A DNA stretch of 64,000 bases from JASHVB01 sp963780805 (GCA_963780805.1 CAWADP010000013.1:137322-201321); one strand, 5' to 3'; positions 48,872 to 60,202 are shown, counted from the stretch's first letter. Notes: generated from the sequence alone by a model not told the origin. Translations and numbers: made by a program.

Positions 48872-49696
48872 TCAAAGCAACGTCCGGATCGTTTCCAATT
48901 GCGCCGGATCGTCGGTGGGGCACACCAGCAACGCATCGTCGAAGCCCAGGTCCTGCAATCGCCGCAACCGCGCGCGCGCTTCGTCGGGAGGGCAGATCAG
49001 CGAGATTCCCAACGGCCGGCCAGCCGCGGGAATTTGCGGCTCCGGACGCAGGTCGGTGAAGATGTTGGCGACAATGGCGCGCTGACCGCCGGCCTCGCGA
49101 TACATGCGCAGGCCGACCTCGGCGTCCTCCCAGGAACCGTGGATGCCGGAGGCGATCCAGCCCTGGCAATGTTGCGCTGCAAGATTGATCCAGCGCGGGC
49201 TGCGCCAGGCGCCGAGCAAGACCGGCGGTCCGCCCTCGGTGCCTGGCCAGTTCGACAGCGCCGGGCCATAGACCGGTTCGCCCTTCCAGGTGCGGCGCAT
49301 CACTTCCAACATGTCGGGCAGCACCTTGAAGCGGGTGTCGTAATCCGCCTGCACCGCCTCGAAATCGTTGCGCGTCGATCCGGTGCCGACGCCGAAGCGC
49401 AGCCGGCCGTTCGACAGCAGATTCACCGACTGCACGCGATGCGCATGCTCCACCGGGTGGCGGATCGGAATTTGCACAACGCAGGTGCCCAGTTCGATGC
49501 GGCGCGTCACCGCCGACAGCGCGCCGAGCAACACCAGCGGATCAAGCGTGGCCCAGCCTCGCGCGAAGGCGTCGGTGACCCATAGGCTGTCGAAGTCGAG
49601 CTCCTCGACGCGGCGGGCAATGCCGGTGACGTGGTCGATCATCGAGGTGACGCCGGGAGGAATCTGGCGGGGGATGGTCACGATACCTATGCGCAC
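48872..49696 (-). CDS. LLM-class flavin-dependent oxidoreductase
   Basis: The 274-residue protein has the luciferase-like TIM-barrel pattern (RIGIVTIPRQIPPGVTSMID, RRVEELDFDSLWVTDAFARG, TRRIELGTCVVQIPIRHPVE, LSNGRLRFGVGTGSTRNDFE). Such enzymes use FMN or F420; the cofactor and substrate are unknown. GTG 49696 has GGAGC nine bases upstream. It lies downstream of the peptide-type ABC transporter in the same orientation (189-bp gap); co-transcription is possible. Confidence 0.9.
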   Translation of the reverse strand: MRIGIVTIPRQIPPGVTSMIDHVTGIARRVEELDFDSLWVTDAFARGWATLDPLVLLGALSAVTRRIELGTCVVQIPIRHPVEHAHRVQSVNLLSNGRLRFGVGTGSTRNDFEAVQADYDTRFKVLPDMLEVMRRTWKGEPVYGPALSNWPGTEGGPPVLLGAWRSPRWINLAAQHCQGWIASGIHGSWEDAEVGLRMYREAGGQRAIVANIFTDLRPEPQIPAAGRPLGISLICPPDEARARLRRLQDLGFDDALLVCPTDDPAQLETIRTLL

Positions 49697-49885
49697 GTTG
49701 GAACGCTCCGTGGGGTGATGGCGGCGCAATGCTAGCGGCCGCTGCGGCCATGGTCGAGCAAGTTGCCGTCGCGCAGCAACCCACCCGCGGCGATGCGCGA
49801 TTCCGCTTTTCTCACGACTGCGCGCCTGTTGGCCGTCGCCCAGCGATGTTTTCGATCCCGCCGACGTTCCGGTCGACTGATTGCA

Positions 49886-50800
49886 CTATCGGTCCCGCAA
49901 CTTCGGATCCAGCGCATCGCGCAGCGCATCGCCGAAGATGCTGAAGCCGAACACCGTCCACATGATCGCCAAACCGGGGAAGATCGCGATCCAGGGCGCG
50001 GTGGTGGCGTATTCCTCGGCGCCGCCTTGCAGCATCAAGCCCCAGGCCGGCACCGGCTCCTGCACGCCCAGGCCCAAATAGGACAGCGACGCCTCGGCCA
50101 AAATCGCCTGGCCGACGAAGGCCGTCAGCATGATCAGGAATGGCGCCATCACGTTCGGCACCATGTGGCGCAGGATGATCCGCGCGTGGCCATAGCCGCA
50201 GGCGCGCGCCGCATCGACATACGCCACTTCGCGGATGGCCAGGGCGGACGAACGCACCACGCGGGCGCAGCGCGGGATCAAGGGAATGGTGATAGCGACG
50301 ATGACGTTATGCACGCCGGTGCCGAAGATCGAAACCACCGCCAGCGCCATGATGATCAGCGGGAACGCCATCATCACATCGCAGATGCGCTGGAACGCCA
50401 TGTCGATGCGGCCGCCGAAATAGGCGCTGGCGACGCCCAGCACCAGGCCGGAAATGCCGCCGACCAGGGACGACGTCAGGCCGACGGTCAACGCCGTGCG
50501 CGCGCCAAAAATGATGCGCGAGAGCTGGTCGCGGCCGAACTGATCGGTGCCGAGCCAGTGGGCCCAGCTTGGTGCCTGCGTCATCGCGTCGAAGTCGTTG
50601 GCGGTTGGGCTGTACGGGGCGATCCAGTCGGCGCAGAGGCCGGTGACCGCCATGACCAGTACCAGCGCCATGCCAAAGGTGCCGAACGGCTGGTGGCGGC
50701 AGAAGTCGAGTGTCAGCCGCAGCCAGGATCGGCTGGCCGCGGTTTCCGGTTCCTCGGTCAGGGCGGGGATCGTCGCGTCGCGCGGCAGCGTGATGGACAT
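49886..50800 (-). CDS. oligopeptide-type ABC permease, DppC class
   Basis: The 304-residue permease has a hydrophilic N-terminus, a first helix (FGTFGMALVLVMAVTGLCAD), the conserved HWLGTDQFGRDQLSRIIFGA and the EAA loop (REVAYVDAARACGYGHARII). DppC-type proteins pair with DppB in dipeptide, nickel or opine importers. The gene is last in the order ATPase, ATPase, binding protein, DppB, DppC, with 14 bp to DppB. Confidence 0.94.
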   Translation of the reverse strand: MSITLPRDATIPALTEEPETAASRSWLRLTLDFCRHQPFGTFGMALVLVMAVTGLCADWIAPYSPTANDFDAMTQAPSWAHWLGTDQFGRDQLSRIIFGARTALTVGLTSSLVGGISGLVLGVASAYFGGRIDMAFQRICDVMMAFPLIIMALAVVSIFGTGVHNVIVAITIPLIPRCARVVRSSALAIREVAYVDAARACGYGHARIILRHMVPNVMAPFLIMLTAFVGQAILAEASLSYLGLGVQEPVPAWGLMLQGGAEEYATTAPWIAIFPGLAIMWTVFGFSIFGDALRDALDPKLRDR

Positions 50801-50814
50801 GATGGGGCCCTCCG

Positions 50815-51786
<972 letters not shown>

Positions 51787-51795
51787 TTGAGCGTT

Positions 51796-51950
51796 CACCT
51801 CTCCCCTTGCGGGAGAGGTCGGGGAGCGAAGCGAGCCGGATGAGGGGCGATCGGGTCGGCACGCACCCATGCGACGCGGTGTGCCGACCCGATCACCTTC
51901 ACCCTCGACGCTTCGCGTCTCGACCTCTCCCGCTTGCGCGGGCGAGGTGG
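51796..51950. repeat. palindromic element inside the ABC operon
   Basis: The outer arms CACCTCTCCCCTTGCGGGAG and CCCGCTTGCGCGGGCGAGGTG, and a perfect inner pair GATCGGGTCGGCAC / GTGCCGACCCGATC, form a large hairpin between binding-protein and permease genes. Confidence 0.82.
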
Positions 51951-51993
51951 TTCTTGCACCGCCGCCCCTCCCGCGCTCACTCGCGTTCAGCCC

Positions 51994-52716
51994 TTACTGC
52001 GTCACGGTCTTGTCCAGCCAGATATCGGACAGGTCCTGATTGATGTAGTGGCTCGGGCCGATCTTCCAGCCATGCACGTAGGTGCGTTCCGGGATCGCGC
52101 GGTACCACCACAGCATCGGGAACTCATGCGCCTGGTCGTCCACCACGCGGGTCTCGTACTGGCGCATCAACTGGCGGACCGTCGTCTGGTCGCTTGCGTG
52201 CAACATCTTGTTGTAGATGTCCGCCTCGACTGGGTCGGAGTAGCCGCCGTAGTTCTCCACGAACACGTCGTGCGGCAGGTATTTCTGCGTATCCAGCACC
52301 GGGTTCACGATGCTGTTGCAGTTCGCCTCCACCACCACGTCGAAGTTGCCGCTGCGCATCAGTTGGAACCAGGGACCGGTCGGCACCACCTTCTGCGTGG
52401 CGGTCACGCCGATCTTGCTCCACTGGTCGATCAGCCAGATGCCCACGAATTTGTAAGGCTGATCGACGTTGCGGTTGAGCAATTCGAAATGCAGATGCTC
52501 CTGGCCCGCCTCCTTCAGCAGGCGCCGCGCCTCGGCGCGCGACTTCTCGATGTCCGGCCAGAACCCGGCCATCTTCTCCAGCTCGGCCTTGGTGGCGGCC
52601 AGCGGCGAACCGGGGAACACGATGCCGCCGACCGTCTTGACGTTGGCGATCTTCGACAGCGCCGGCGCGCCGTGCCACTGGTCCACCGCCAGCAGCAGCG
52701 CCTTGCGCACCCGCAC
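51994..52716 (-). CDS. peptide-binding protein (SBP family 5), C-terminal part
   Basis: This frame gives the C-terminal 240 residues of a family 5 solute-binding protein: VRKALLLAVDQWHGAPALSK, GWKIGPSHYINQDLSDIW and an intervening DIEKSRAEARRLLKEAGQEH. It continues the protein starting at 53611 after a frame change near 52771; upstream residues in this frame, DWNCGNLITPNARHKPFDDV, connect it naturally. On its own it would be non-functional. Confidence 0.75.
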   Translation of the reverse strand: MRVRKALLLAVDQWHGAPALSKIANVKTVGGIVFPGSPLAATKAELEKMAGFWPDIEKSRAEARRLLKEAGQEHLHFELLNRNVDQPYKFVGIWLIDQWSKIGVTATQKVVPTGPWFQLMRSGNFDVVVEANCNSIVNPVLDTQKYLPHDVFVENYGGYSDPVEADIYNKMLHASDQTTVRQLMRQYETRVVDDQAHEFPMLWWYRAIPERTYVHGWKIGPSHYINQDLSDIWLDKTVTQ

Positions 52717-53611
52717 GTCGTCGAACGGCTTGTGCCGCGCATTCGGCGTGATCAGGTTGCCGCAGTTCCAATCGCTGGTACTGGACCTTGATCTTGTCGC
52801 CCAGCGAGCTCTTCAGGTCGTTGACCGCCGCGGGCGGCAGGCCGCGGAACTCCATGGCCGCCCGCCCGGCCCGGATCGCGTCCACGCGCACCGACTGCTT
52901 TGCCGCGAAGATGCCGACGAAGCCGTCGAGATACGGCAGCCCCTTGTGGTAGTAGTCGGGGTTCCGCACGCCCTTGATCTCCTGACCAATGTCATAGCTG
53001 ACGAACTTGAAGGGCCCGGAACCCAGGACGTGTTGCTCGAACCAGTGCGGGTCCTTGTCCAGGATCGCCTTGGGATAAATGAACGCGTAGGGATCCGCCA
53101 GCGACGGCAGGAAAGTGCCGGTGGCATATTTCAGCTTGAACACGACGGTGGTGGCGTCCGGCGCCTCCACCGACTGCACGACCTCGTACCAATTTGCCCG
53201 TGCGCTCAATACGCCGGGGCGGGGGAAGATGATTTCGTGCCAGCTTGCCGCGACGTCGGCGGCGGTCAGGGGCGAGCCGTCGTGGAACTTCACCCCGGTC
53301 AGGATCTTGAACGTGTAGGTCTTGCCGTCATCGGTCGATTGCGGGATGGCCGTGCACAGGTCGCAGACGAATTTGGTGGTATCAGCGGGGTTCTCGGGAT
53401 TGACCCGCATCAGCACGCTGTAGAACGGCGCCACGGCGTGCACCAGGGCGTAGGTCGCCTCGCGATGCCCATCCAGGCTGGGCGGCGCGTCGGCCGGGAT
53501 CATGTAGGTCAGCGTGCCGCCATATTCCGGCTTCTCATCCGCCTTGGCCGGTGAAGCCAGCGCGAGGCCCACCGCGAACAAGGCGCCGACGGCCAACAGG
53601 AATGGTCGCAT
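52124..53611 (-). CDS. peptide-binding protein (SBP family 5), N-terminal part (frame lost near 52771)
   Basis: From ATG 53611 the protein has a signal peptide (MRPFLLAVGALFAVGLALAS), then the family 5 pattern: PEYGGTLTYMIPADAPPSLD, HDGSPLTAADVAASWHEIIF, LGSGPFKFVSYDIGQEIKGV and RNPDYYHKGLPYLDGFVGIF. After KIKVQYQ (about 52771) the homologous sequence moves to the frame ending at 51994; the remaining residues in this frame down to 52124 are meaningless. Joined length is about 538 residues, normal for the family. One extra base in CAGCGATTGG explains it. The ligand could be peptides or opines. Confidence 0.8.
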   Translation of the reverse strand: MRPFLLAVGALFAVGLALASPAKADEKPEYGGTLTYMIPADAPPSLDGHREATYALVHAVAPFYSVLMRVNPENPADTTKFVCDLCTAIPQSTDDGKTYTFKILTGVKFHDGSPLTAADVAASWHEIIFPRPGVLSARANWYEVVQSVEAPDATTVVFKLKYATGTFLPSLADPYAFIYPKAILDKDPHWFEQHVLGSGPFKFVSYDIGQEIKGVRNPDYYHKGLPYLDGFVGIFAAKQSVRVDAIRAGRAAMEFRGLPPAAVNDLKSSLGDKIKVQYQRLELRQPDHAECAAQAVRRRAGAQGAAAGGGPVARRAGAVEDRQRQDGRRHRVPRFAAGRHQGRAGEDGRVLAGHREVARRGAAPAEGGGPGASAFRIAQPQRRSALQIRGHLADRPVEQDRRDRHAEGGADRSLVPTDAQRQLRRGGGGELQQHREPGAGYAEIPAARRVRGELRRLLRPSRGGHLQQDVARKRPDDGPPVDAPVRDPRGGRPGA

Positions 53612-53721
53612 GTGAAGTTGCCCCCCAGGTATTTGTTGTTTGGCTCTATCTGTCGTGGCAAGCAGCATAAACTGCCGTAGCAATGACGGGAACCGCAGTG
53701 ACAGAAAGTTCGGTGGCATGG

Positions 53722-54710
<989 letters not shown>

Positions 54711-54714
<4 letters not shown>

Positions 54715-55709
54715 GCCACGACCCTCTCGGTCACCAGTGCCTCGCTGCGGAAGCAGGCCGACAAATGCCCTGCCTCCTCTACCGCCTGCAGTGGCGGACG
54801 CGCACTGGCGCACGCATCGATCGCGAACCGGCAGCGCGGACGGAAGGCGCATCCGGCGTCCAGCCGCGTCAAATCGGGCGGCTGCCCGTCCACCGGGTCC
54901 AGCCGCGCCTGGCGCGGCCGGTCCAGCCGAGGCACAGACCGCAGCAGCGCCATCGTGTAAGGATGCTGCGGCCGGTGATAGATGTCCGCCGCCGGCCCGC
55001 TTTCCACGATACGCCCGGCATACATCACGTTCACCCGGTTTGCGTAGCGCGCCACAACGCCAAGGTTGTGGGTGATGATCACCAGCGCCACACCCAGCCG
55101 TCGTGTCAGAGTCTTCATCAGTTCGAGAATCTGCGCCTGGATGGTGACGTCCAGCGCGGTGGTCGGCTCATCGGCGATGATCAGTTTCGGCTCGCAGGCC
55201 AGCGCGATGGCGATCATCACGCGCTGCCGCATGCCGCCGGACAACTGATGCGGATACTGCTTCAGACGCCGCGCCGCGTCGGCGATGCCGACCATCACCA
55301 GCAGTTCCACAGCGCGCTGGTACGCCGCCGCGCGCTCCATGCCGCGATGCTGCTCCAGCGTTTCGGTGATCTGCCGGCCGATAGTCAGCACCGGGTTCAG
55401 GGAGGTCATCGGCTCCTGGAACACCATGCCGATGGCGCCGCCGCGGATCTCGCGCATCGCCTCTGGCGGCAATTGCAGCAGGTCGCGGCCGCCGAACCAG
55501 ATCTCTCCCCCGGTGATGCGGCCGGGCGGATCGGCGATCAGCCGCAGCACGGACAGCGCGGTGACCGACTTGCCGGAGCCGCTTTCGCCGACGATGGCGA
55601 CGGTCTCGCCCGGGCCGACGTCCCAGGAGACGCCGTCCACCGCGCGCACGATTCCCGTCCCCGTGCGGAACTCCGTATGCAGGTCGCGGATCGCGAGGAG
55701 TGGCTCCAC
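54711..55709 (-). CDS. oligopeptide-type ABC ATPase, DppD class
   Basis: The 332-residue ATPase has LLAIRDLHTEFRTGTGIVRA, Walker A GESGSGKSVTALS, MVFQEPMTSLNPVLTIGRQI, signature LSGGMRQRVMIAIALAC, Walker B LIIADEPTTALDVT and the C-terminal cysteine cluster GCAFRPRCRFAIDAC. GTG 55709 is the start. It is the promoter-proximal gene of the five-gene transporter operon; 219 bp upstream lies a divergent small gene. No operator was recognised. Confidence 0.95.
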
Positions 55710-55928
55710 CCCTGTCCCCTGACGTTTTGCCTTCCCTCACAAAACGTATAGTCGTTTGCCTTCTGACAGGCCAGTGCCACGGTTGCCCCGGCGCAGTTGG
55801 GCCGCCGGGCGGGAGCCAGCGCCCCCTCGCCGCAAAAACTCGACCTCCCGGGTGCCTGAAAACATTTTGCAAACAGTCTCGTCGCAAAAAGGCGTCATTG
55901 TCTTAGGACTTGATGGGGAGATGAAGCG

Positions 55929-56279
55929 ATGGCGCTTTCACATATCCATTGTCCGGAGGAAGAATTCGTCATCCGGTTGCGGGAACGGCTCCCGATGAAT
56001 GTCTGCTTCACCTTTACCAGTGAGCAGATCGAGGCGCTCCGGCGGGTGTTTGGCGACCGGTTCGATGGCGGCCATGAAGTCGATATGCGTGGCCGGATCT
56101 ACCTGCCATGGAGCCGCTATTACATCGTCCTTCAGGCCGGTCACGACCGGCGCCGGAACTTGCGGCGACAGGGCATCGTCGGGCGCCGACGGATCGTTGT
56201 CGATAGCTTGCTGTGCGTCGTACCCATCGCGGCTATCAGCGCCTGGTTCGCCTGGCTGGCGTCCAGGCTGCTGCGATAG
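55929..56279 (+). CDS. hypothetical protein with C-terminal membrane helix
   Basis: The 116-residue product reads MALSHIHCPEEEFVIRLRER, LPMNVCFTFTSEQIEALRRV, FGDRFDGGHEVDMRGRIYLP, WSRYYIVLQAGHDRRRNLRR and ends with a membrane helix (LLCVVPIAAISAWFAWLASR). The RSRYYIVL-like core and positively charged stretch before the helix suggest a cytoplasmic domain tethered to the membrane. The ribosome-binding site is GGAG eleven bases upstream. I do not recognise a named family. Confidence 0.65.
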   Translation: MALSHIHCPEEEFVIRLRERLPMNVCFTFTSEQIEALRRVFGDRFDGGHEVDMRGRIYLPWSRYYIVLQAGHDRRRNLRRQGIVGRRRIVVDSLLCVVPIAAISAWFAWLASRLLR

Positions 56280-56287
56280 CCGCGCCG

Positions 56288-57163
56288 TTAGAACGGGGTG
56301 TCGCCGCAGATGGTGATGCGGCGCATGAAGCGCGTCTCCGCCGGGTAGTCGTTGATCGCGAAGTGCTGGGTGCAGCGGTTGTCCCAGAAGGTCAGCGTGC
56401 CGCTCTCCCAACGGACCCGGACGGTGAACTCCGGCCGGATGGAGTGGCGCTTCAGGAAGGCGATCAGCGGTTCGCTTTCCGCATCGGTCATGCCGTCGAA
56501 ATTCTGCACGTGGCCGCCGATATACAGCGCCTTGCGACCGGTTTCCGGATGCGTGCGCACCAGCGGATGCACCGAGGTGGTCTGCACGTTGCCCGGGTCC
56601 TTCACCTTCATTTGCCCCATCTGCCCGGCATAGCGCTGGGCGCGCGACTGCCCGCCATGCTGCTTGAAATTGTCGCCGACGCAGACGGTGTGCAGATCGG
56701 CGATCATCGACTTCATCCCGTCGGACAGGCTTTCGTAGGCGAGGTACTGGTTGGTGAACATCGTGTCGCCGCCGGCCGAGGGGACTTCCAGGGCGTAGAG
56801 CATGGTGCCCATGGCCGGCTGCGGGGAGAACATCTGGTCGGTGTGCCAGGAGCCGCCGAAGTTCTTCTTGTCGTCCGGCGTCTTGATGATTTCCAGGATC
56901 TCCGGGTAGTCGGCCATGCCTTGCATGAAGGGATGCAGGTGGATCTCTCCCCAGCGTCGGGCGAAGGAGAGCTGCCGGTCCGGCGTGAGCGTCTGGTTGC
57001 GGAACACGATGACCTGGTGGTCGAGCAGGGCGGCGCGGATTTCCGCCAGCACGGCGTCGGAGAGATCATGCGAGAGGTCTGCGCCGGCGATCTCCGCGCC
57101 CAGCGCGCCGGCGATGCGGCGGGTGGATATGGTGCGGTAGTGCGAGTTGCGCGGCGCGTTCAT
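56288..57163 (-). CDS. TauD/TfdA-family Fe(II)/2-oxoglutarate dioxygenase
   Basis: The 291-residue enzyme starts ISTRRIAGALGAEIAGADLS, with the facial triad His-x-Asp in GGSWHTDQMF and the distal His in NRCTQHFAINDY, followed by the 2-oxoglutarate-binding Arg region ETRFMRRITI. Family members hydroxylate taurine, alkylsulfates, 2,4-D or carnitine precursors, and the substrate is unknown. ATG 57163 is preceded by a palindrome (57234-57343). Confidence 0.92.
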   Translation of the reverse strand: MNAPRNSHYRTISTRRIAGALGAEIAGADLSHDLSDAVLAEIRAALLDHQVIVFRNQTLTPDRQLSFARRWGEIHLHPFMQGMADYPEILEIIKTPDDKKNFGGSWHTDQMFSPQPAMGTMLYALEVPSAGGDTMFTNQYLAYESLSDGMKSMIADLHTVCVGDNFKQHGGQSRAQRYAGQMGQMKVKDPGNVQTTSVHPLVRTHPETGRKALYIGGHVQNFDGMTDAESEPLIAFLKRHSIRPEFTVRVRWESGTLTFWDNRCTQHFAINDYPAETRFMRRITICGDTPF

Positions 57164-57233
57164 CTTGTGTCCTCCGAGGCGGGAGGAATGATGCCTCCGA
57201 GAGCGCTGTTCGGCAAATTGGAGGAGATCAAGC

Positions 57234-57343
57234 GAAGACACCCCCTCCCCTTGAGCGAGAGGGATGGCGGGAGGGGTGCGGTACAAGCGACGACCTCACT
57301 TGTGCGCACCCCTCCCCCTCCCTCAAGGAGAGGGGGGCGTCTC
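57234..57343. repeat. palindromic element with CCCCTCCCC-type arms
   Basis: The left arm ACACCCCCTCCCCTTGAGCG pairs imperfectly with CCTCAAGGAGAGGGGGGCGT on the right, with inner GGGAGGGGTGCG / CGCACCCCTCCCC. The core differs from the other copies. It separates the dioxygenase from phaB. Confidence 0.82.
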
Positions 57344-57387
57344 CCATCCTGTACTCTTCGCTTCACTGTCTCAGTACATGTGTTGGC

Positions 57388-58110
57388 TCAGTACATATGT
57401 TGGCCGCCGTTGATCGACAGCGTCGACCCGGTGACGAAATCCGCATCGTCCGCGGTGAAGAACGCGACGCCGCGGGCGATGTCACCGGCGCGGCCAAGGC
57501 GCCCCACCGGAATCCTCGCCACGATCTTCTGCAGCACCTCGCCCGGCACCGCTCGCACCATGTCGGTATCGACATAGCCCGGCGCGATGGCGTTCACCGT
57601 GACCCCGTAGCGGGCGCCTTCCTGCGCCAGCGCCTTGGTGAAGCCGTGGATTCCCGACTTGGCCGCCGCATAGTTCACCTGGCCGTACTGCCCGGCCTGG
57701 CCGTTGATGCTGCCGACATTCACGATCCGCCCGAACTTCCGCTCGCGCATGCCGGGGAAGATCAGCTTGCACAGGTTGAAGCAAGAGCCGAGGTTGGTGT
57801 CGATCACCGCATCCCACATGTCGCGCGACATGCGCTGCAGCGTGGCATCGCGGGTAATGCCGGCGTTGTTCACCAGGACCTCGACAGGCCCGATCTCGGC
57901 GGTGATTTGCTCGACGGTCTGCTTGCAGGCGTCGAAGTCGCCGACGTCGCATTTCCAGGTGCGGATGCCAGTTTCCTGCTGGAAATGCCGCGCGGCCTCG
58001 TCGTTGCCGGCGTAGATGGCGACCACCGTGCGGGCCTGCGCCTTCAGCGCGCGGCTGATTTCGGCACCTATGCCCCTTGTTCCGCCAGTGACCAATGCGA
58101 CGCGTGCCAT
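57388..58110 (-). CDS. phaB: acetoacetyl-CoA reductase
   Basis: The 240-residue SDR reduces acetoacetyl-CoA to (R)-3-hydroxybutyryl-CoA with NADPH for polyhydroxybutyrate synthesis. It shows RVALVTGGTRGIGAEISRAL, NNAGITRDATLQRMSRDMWD, INGQAGQYGQVNYAAAKSGI (catalytic Ser, Tyr, Lys) and GYVDTDMVRAVPGEVLQKIV, all typical of PhaB. phaA lies 4 kb away in the same orientation (62246-63418), so the two enzymes are near but not adjacent. No phaC is in the window. Confidence 0.94.
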   Translation of the reverse strand: MARVALVTGGTRGIGAEISRALKAQARTVVAIYAGNDEAARHFQQETGIRTWKCDVGDFDACKQTVEQITAEIGPVEVLVNNAGITRDATLQRMSRDMWDAVIDTNLGSCFNLCKLIFPGMRERKFGRIVNVGSINGQAGQYGQVNYAAAKSGIHGFTKALAQEGARYGVTVNAIAPGYVDTDMVRAVPGEVLQKIVARIPVGRLGRAGDIARGVAFFTADDADFVTGSTLSINGGQHMY

Positions 58111-58254
58111 GGCCGTGCCCTCCTGTTTTTTGGATGTGTCTCCGGGTGGATTGTACCACGTTGCGAGGGAGCGCACAGGGCGGCGCCGGGTGCGGCCGGG
58201 GTTCTGCCGCCCAGGGGCTACCCCTACATGCAAAACGCGATTGCCCGGACGGTG

Positions 58255-58917
58255 TTACAGCAGGTCGGCCAGACCGCGCAGATCGCCGCAGACAGCGGAG
58301 GCACCGGCCGCCCGCAGGCATTCCCCATGGCCGGGGCGGCAGTGGCTGCCGCCGGTGAAGCCGATCACGCGCATCCCGGCAGCAGCGGCGGCCCGCACGC
58401 CGGGCAGGCTGTCCTCGATCACGATACAGCGCGCGGTTGTCACTCCCATCCGTTGCGCGGCGAACAAGAACAGATCGGGGGCGGGCTTGCCGCGGGCTAC
58501 CTGAGTGGCACTGAACACGTGCGGATCGAAATGGTGCAGCAGCCGCGTCAGCGCCAGCGAATGTCGCAGCCGCTCCGGCGCACTGCTGGAGGCAACGCAG
58601 CGTCGGTGCGGCAGGGCCTGCAGGACGGCCTCGATCCCCGGCATCGGCCGCAATTCCGCGTCGAACGCTGCGGCCACTCTTCGACGCAGGGTGTCGGCAA
58701 ACTCCGGCGGCAGGGCAGGCAGCCTGCGGTCGAGACGCGCTTCCAGGTCCGCAAGCATGGTCGCCATGCTGATGCCGAGATAGCGGTCGATGATCTCTTG
58801 TGCGGAAACCGCGATGCCGAGCTCCGCCAGGCACGCCGCCTCGGCGCGACAGGCGATCATCTCGCTGTCGATCAGCACGCCGTCGCAGTCGAATATGAGG
58901 AGAGGTTGGAGCGGCAA
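58255..58917 (-). CDS. HAD-superfamily phosphatase (phosphoglycolate / beta-phosphoglucomutase-like)
   Basis: The 220-residue protein has the HAD motifs: LLIFDCDGVLIDSE (nucleophile Asp), VASSSAPERL (motif II Ser), KPAPDLFLFAA (motif III Lys) and VIEDSLPGVRAA (motif IV). The cap domain is helical. It acts on sugar phosphates or similar, with the substrate unknown. The C-terminus (GHGECLRAAGASAVCGDLRG) is cysteine-bearing. Confidence 0.92.
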   Translation of the reverse strand: MPLQPLLIFDCDGVLIDSEMIACRAEAACLAELGIAVSAQEIIDRYLGISMATMLADLEARLDRRLPALPPEFADTLRRRVAAAFDAELRPMPGIEAVLQALPHRRCVASSSAPERLRHSLALTRLLHHFDPHVFSATQVARGKPAPDLFLFAAQRMGVTTARCIVIEDSLPGVRAAAAAGMRVIGFTGGSHCRPGHGECLRAAGASAVCGDLRGLADLL

Positions 58918-58985
58918 GTGGTCCTGCTACCGGTGATCGGTCAAGGGACGGGGGCCTGCTGTGATTTCGATTTGACCATCGGCGA

Positions 58986-60020
58986 TCATATAGCGGCGGT
59001 CGGTGGTGCCGGCGGCTGAGTTCTCGGGTTTGGTTTTGGCACCTCGCCAAACCATTCAACAGCGGCTCCATGCGGGTCGGTCCAGGCAACGGGGACGCCG
59101 TTCACCGCCAGAATGAACCGGCCAATGGCGCGTTGGGTGGGCGCTTGTTCCGCGACGCCTGGCACCGCGCGCGGAGCCTCGTTCGAAACCCAATAATCGC
59201 ACAAGGCGGACATTGACGCCGCAAATGCACTGCGCTCCGTTTCAGCGGAAACGTAGGCAAGGACGGCCGTGTGGAAAACCACCAGCGTCGCGTCCTTCGG
59301 CGCTTCCCCGGCCAGCATCGCAACACTGTCGCGCAGATCGCCCCGAACGACGCGAGGCGGATCGTCGCGTGCGATCCGGACGGCGGCCCGCAGCCGTTCC
59401 GCCCGATCTGCTTGCTCGGGCCAGACCAGCGTTTCCAGCCACGCCATCTGCTGGGCATCGGTCACGTCGAGCGGATTGATGTCCAGCCCGGCACGCCAAA
59501 CGATACGCGGGATCATGCGCGGCAGGGGAGTGTTCGCGCTCGCCTGACATGGAAAGATCGGCGCGTCGGCACGGGCGTCCTCCGCTCGCACGGCATGCTC
59601 GCCGTAAGTGTAGGCATAGCGGTCCGGCAACAGGCAAAGGCCTGCTGATGCGCCGACCTCGATCAACGCAAGCGGTTCCGGGAAGCGCGCGAAAAGCGGC
59701 AGCAAAGTTGCGCACCGGCCGGGCTCGTTGGTCTGGGTTGAATGAGCGAGGATGACGGCGCGGATATTGCTCCAATTCGCAGATACGGCACGGCGGAACG
59801 CCGGCCAGCCTTCCGGCACACCGGCAATGCGGCGGACCGCGGCGAACAGCAGATTAGGCTGACGCTTGGGCGGCGGCAGTCCGGCAAGCAGCTCCAGCAA
59901 TGCGGGATCGTCAGCTACCTCGCGAGCAAGGGTCTCATAGAGCGGCGAACGGCCACGCGCCTCCTGGTCCGAGAAGCGGCGATACGCGGCAGCTATCCGG
60001 CCGTAATCGGGATCTATCAT
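58986..60020 (-). CDS. DUF2332-family protein
   Basis: The 344-residue protein matches DUF2332: IAAAYRRFSDQEARGRSPLY, LLELLAGLPPPKRQPNLLFA, LPLFARFPEPLALIEVGASA, GLCLLPDRYAYTYG and DVTDAQQMAWLETLVWPEQ. The EVGASAGL segment resembles a SAM-binding glycine loop, and the fold may be methyltransferase-like, but function is undefined. ATG 60020 gives the natural start MIDPDYGRIAAAYRR. A palindrome lies upstream. Confidence 0.85.
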   Translation of the reverse strand: MIDPDYGRIAAAYRRFSDQEARGRSPLYETLAREVADDPALLELLAGLPPPKRQPNLLFAAVRRIAGVPEGWPAFRRAVSANWSNIRAVILAHSTQTNEPGRCATLLPLFARFPEPLALIEVGASAGLCLLPDRYAYTYGEHAVRAEDARADAPIFPCQASANTPLPRMIPRIVWRAGLDINPLDVTDAQQMAWLETLVWPEQADRAERLRAAVRIARDDPPRVVRGDLRDSVAMLAGEAPKDATLVVFHTAVLAYVSAETERSAFAASMSALCDYWVSNEAPRAVPGVAEQAPTQRAIGRFILAVNGVPVAWTDPHGAAVEWFGEVPKPNPRTQPPAPPTAAI

Positions 60021-60108
60021 ACCGCAAGCTTTCCACAAGTTTGAAAGGCTGCATAGAGTAAGCTGCATGATGGGTCGGGCCGCCGCGATAACCCCGATCC
60101 GGTTCCAG

Positions 60109-60202
60109 CAAGCAAGCGATTTCACCACGAAGGCACGAAGGCACGAAGATAAGTTCTTTGCTTCGTGCCTTCGTGCCTTCGTGGTGAAATCGCCTGCTTG
60201 CT
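60109..60202. repeat. palindromic element, ACCACGAAGGCACGAAG type
   Basis: A near-perfect inverted repeat: TTCACCACGAAGGCACGAAG on the left and CTTCGTGCCTTCGTGGTGAA on the right, with outer GCAAGCGA / CTGCTTGC. The arm contains a tandem GGCACGAA. It lies between the divergent DUF2332 and nikR units. Confidence 0.9.
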
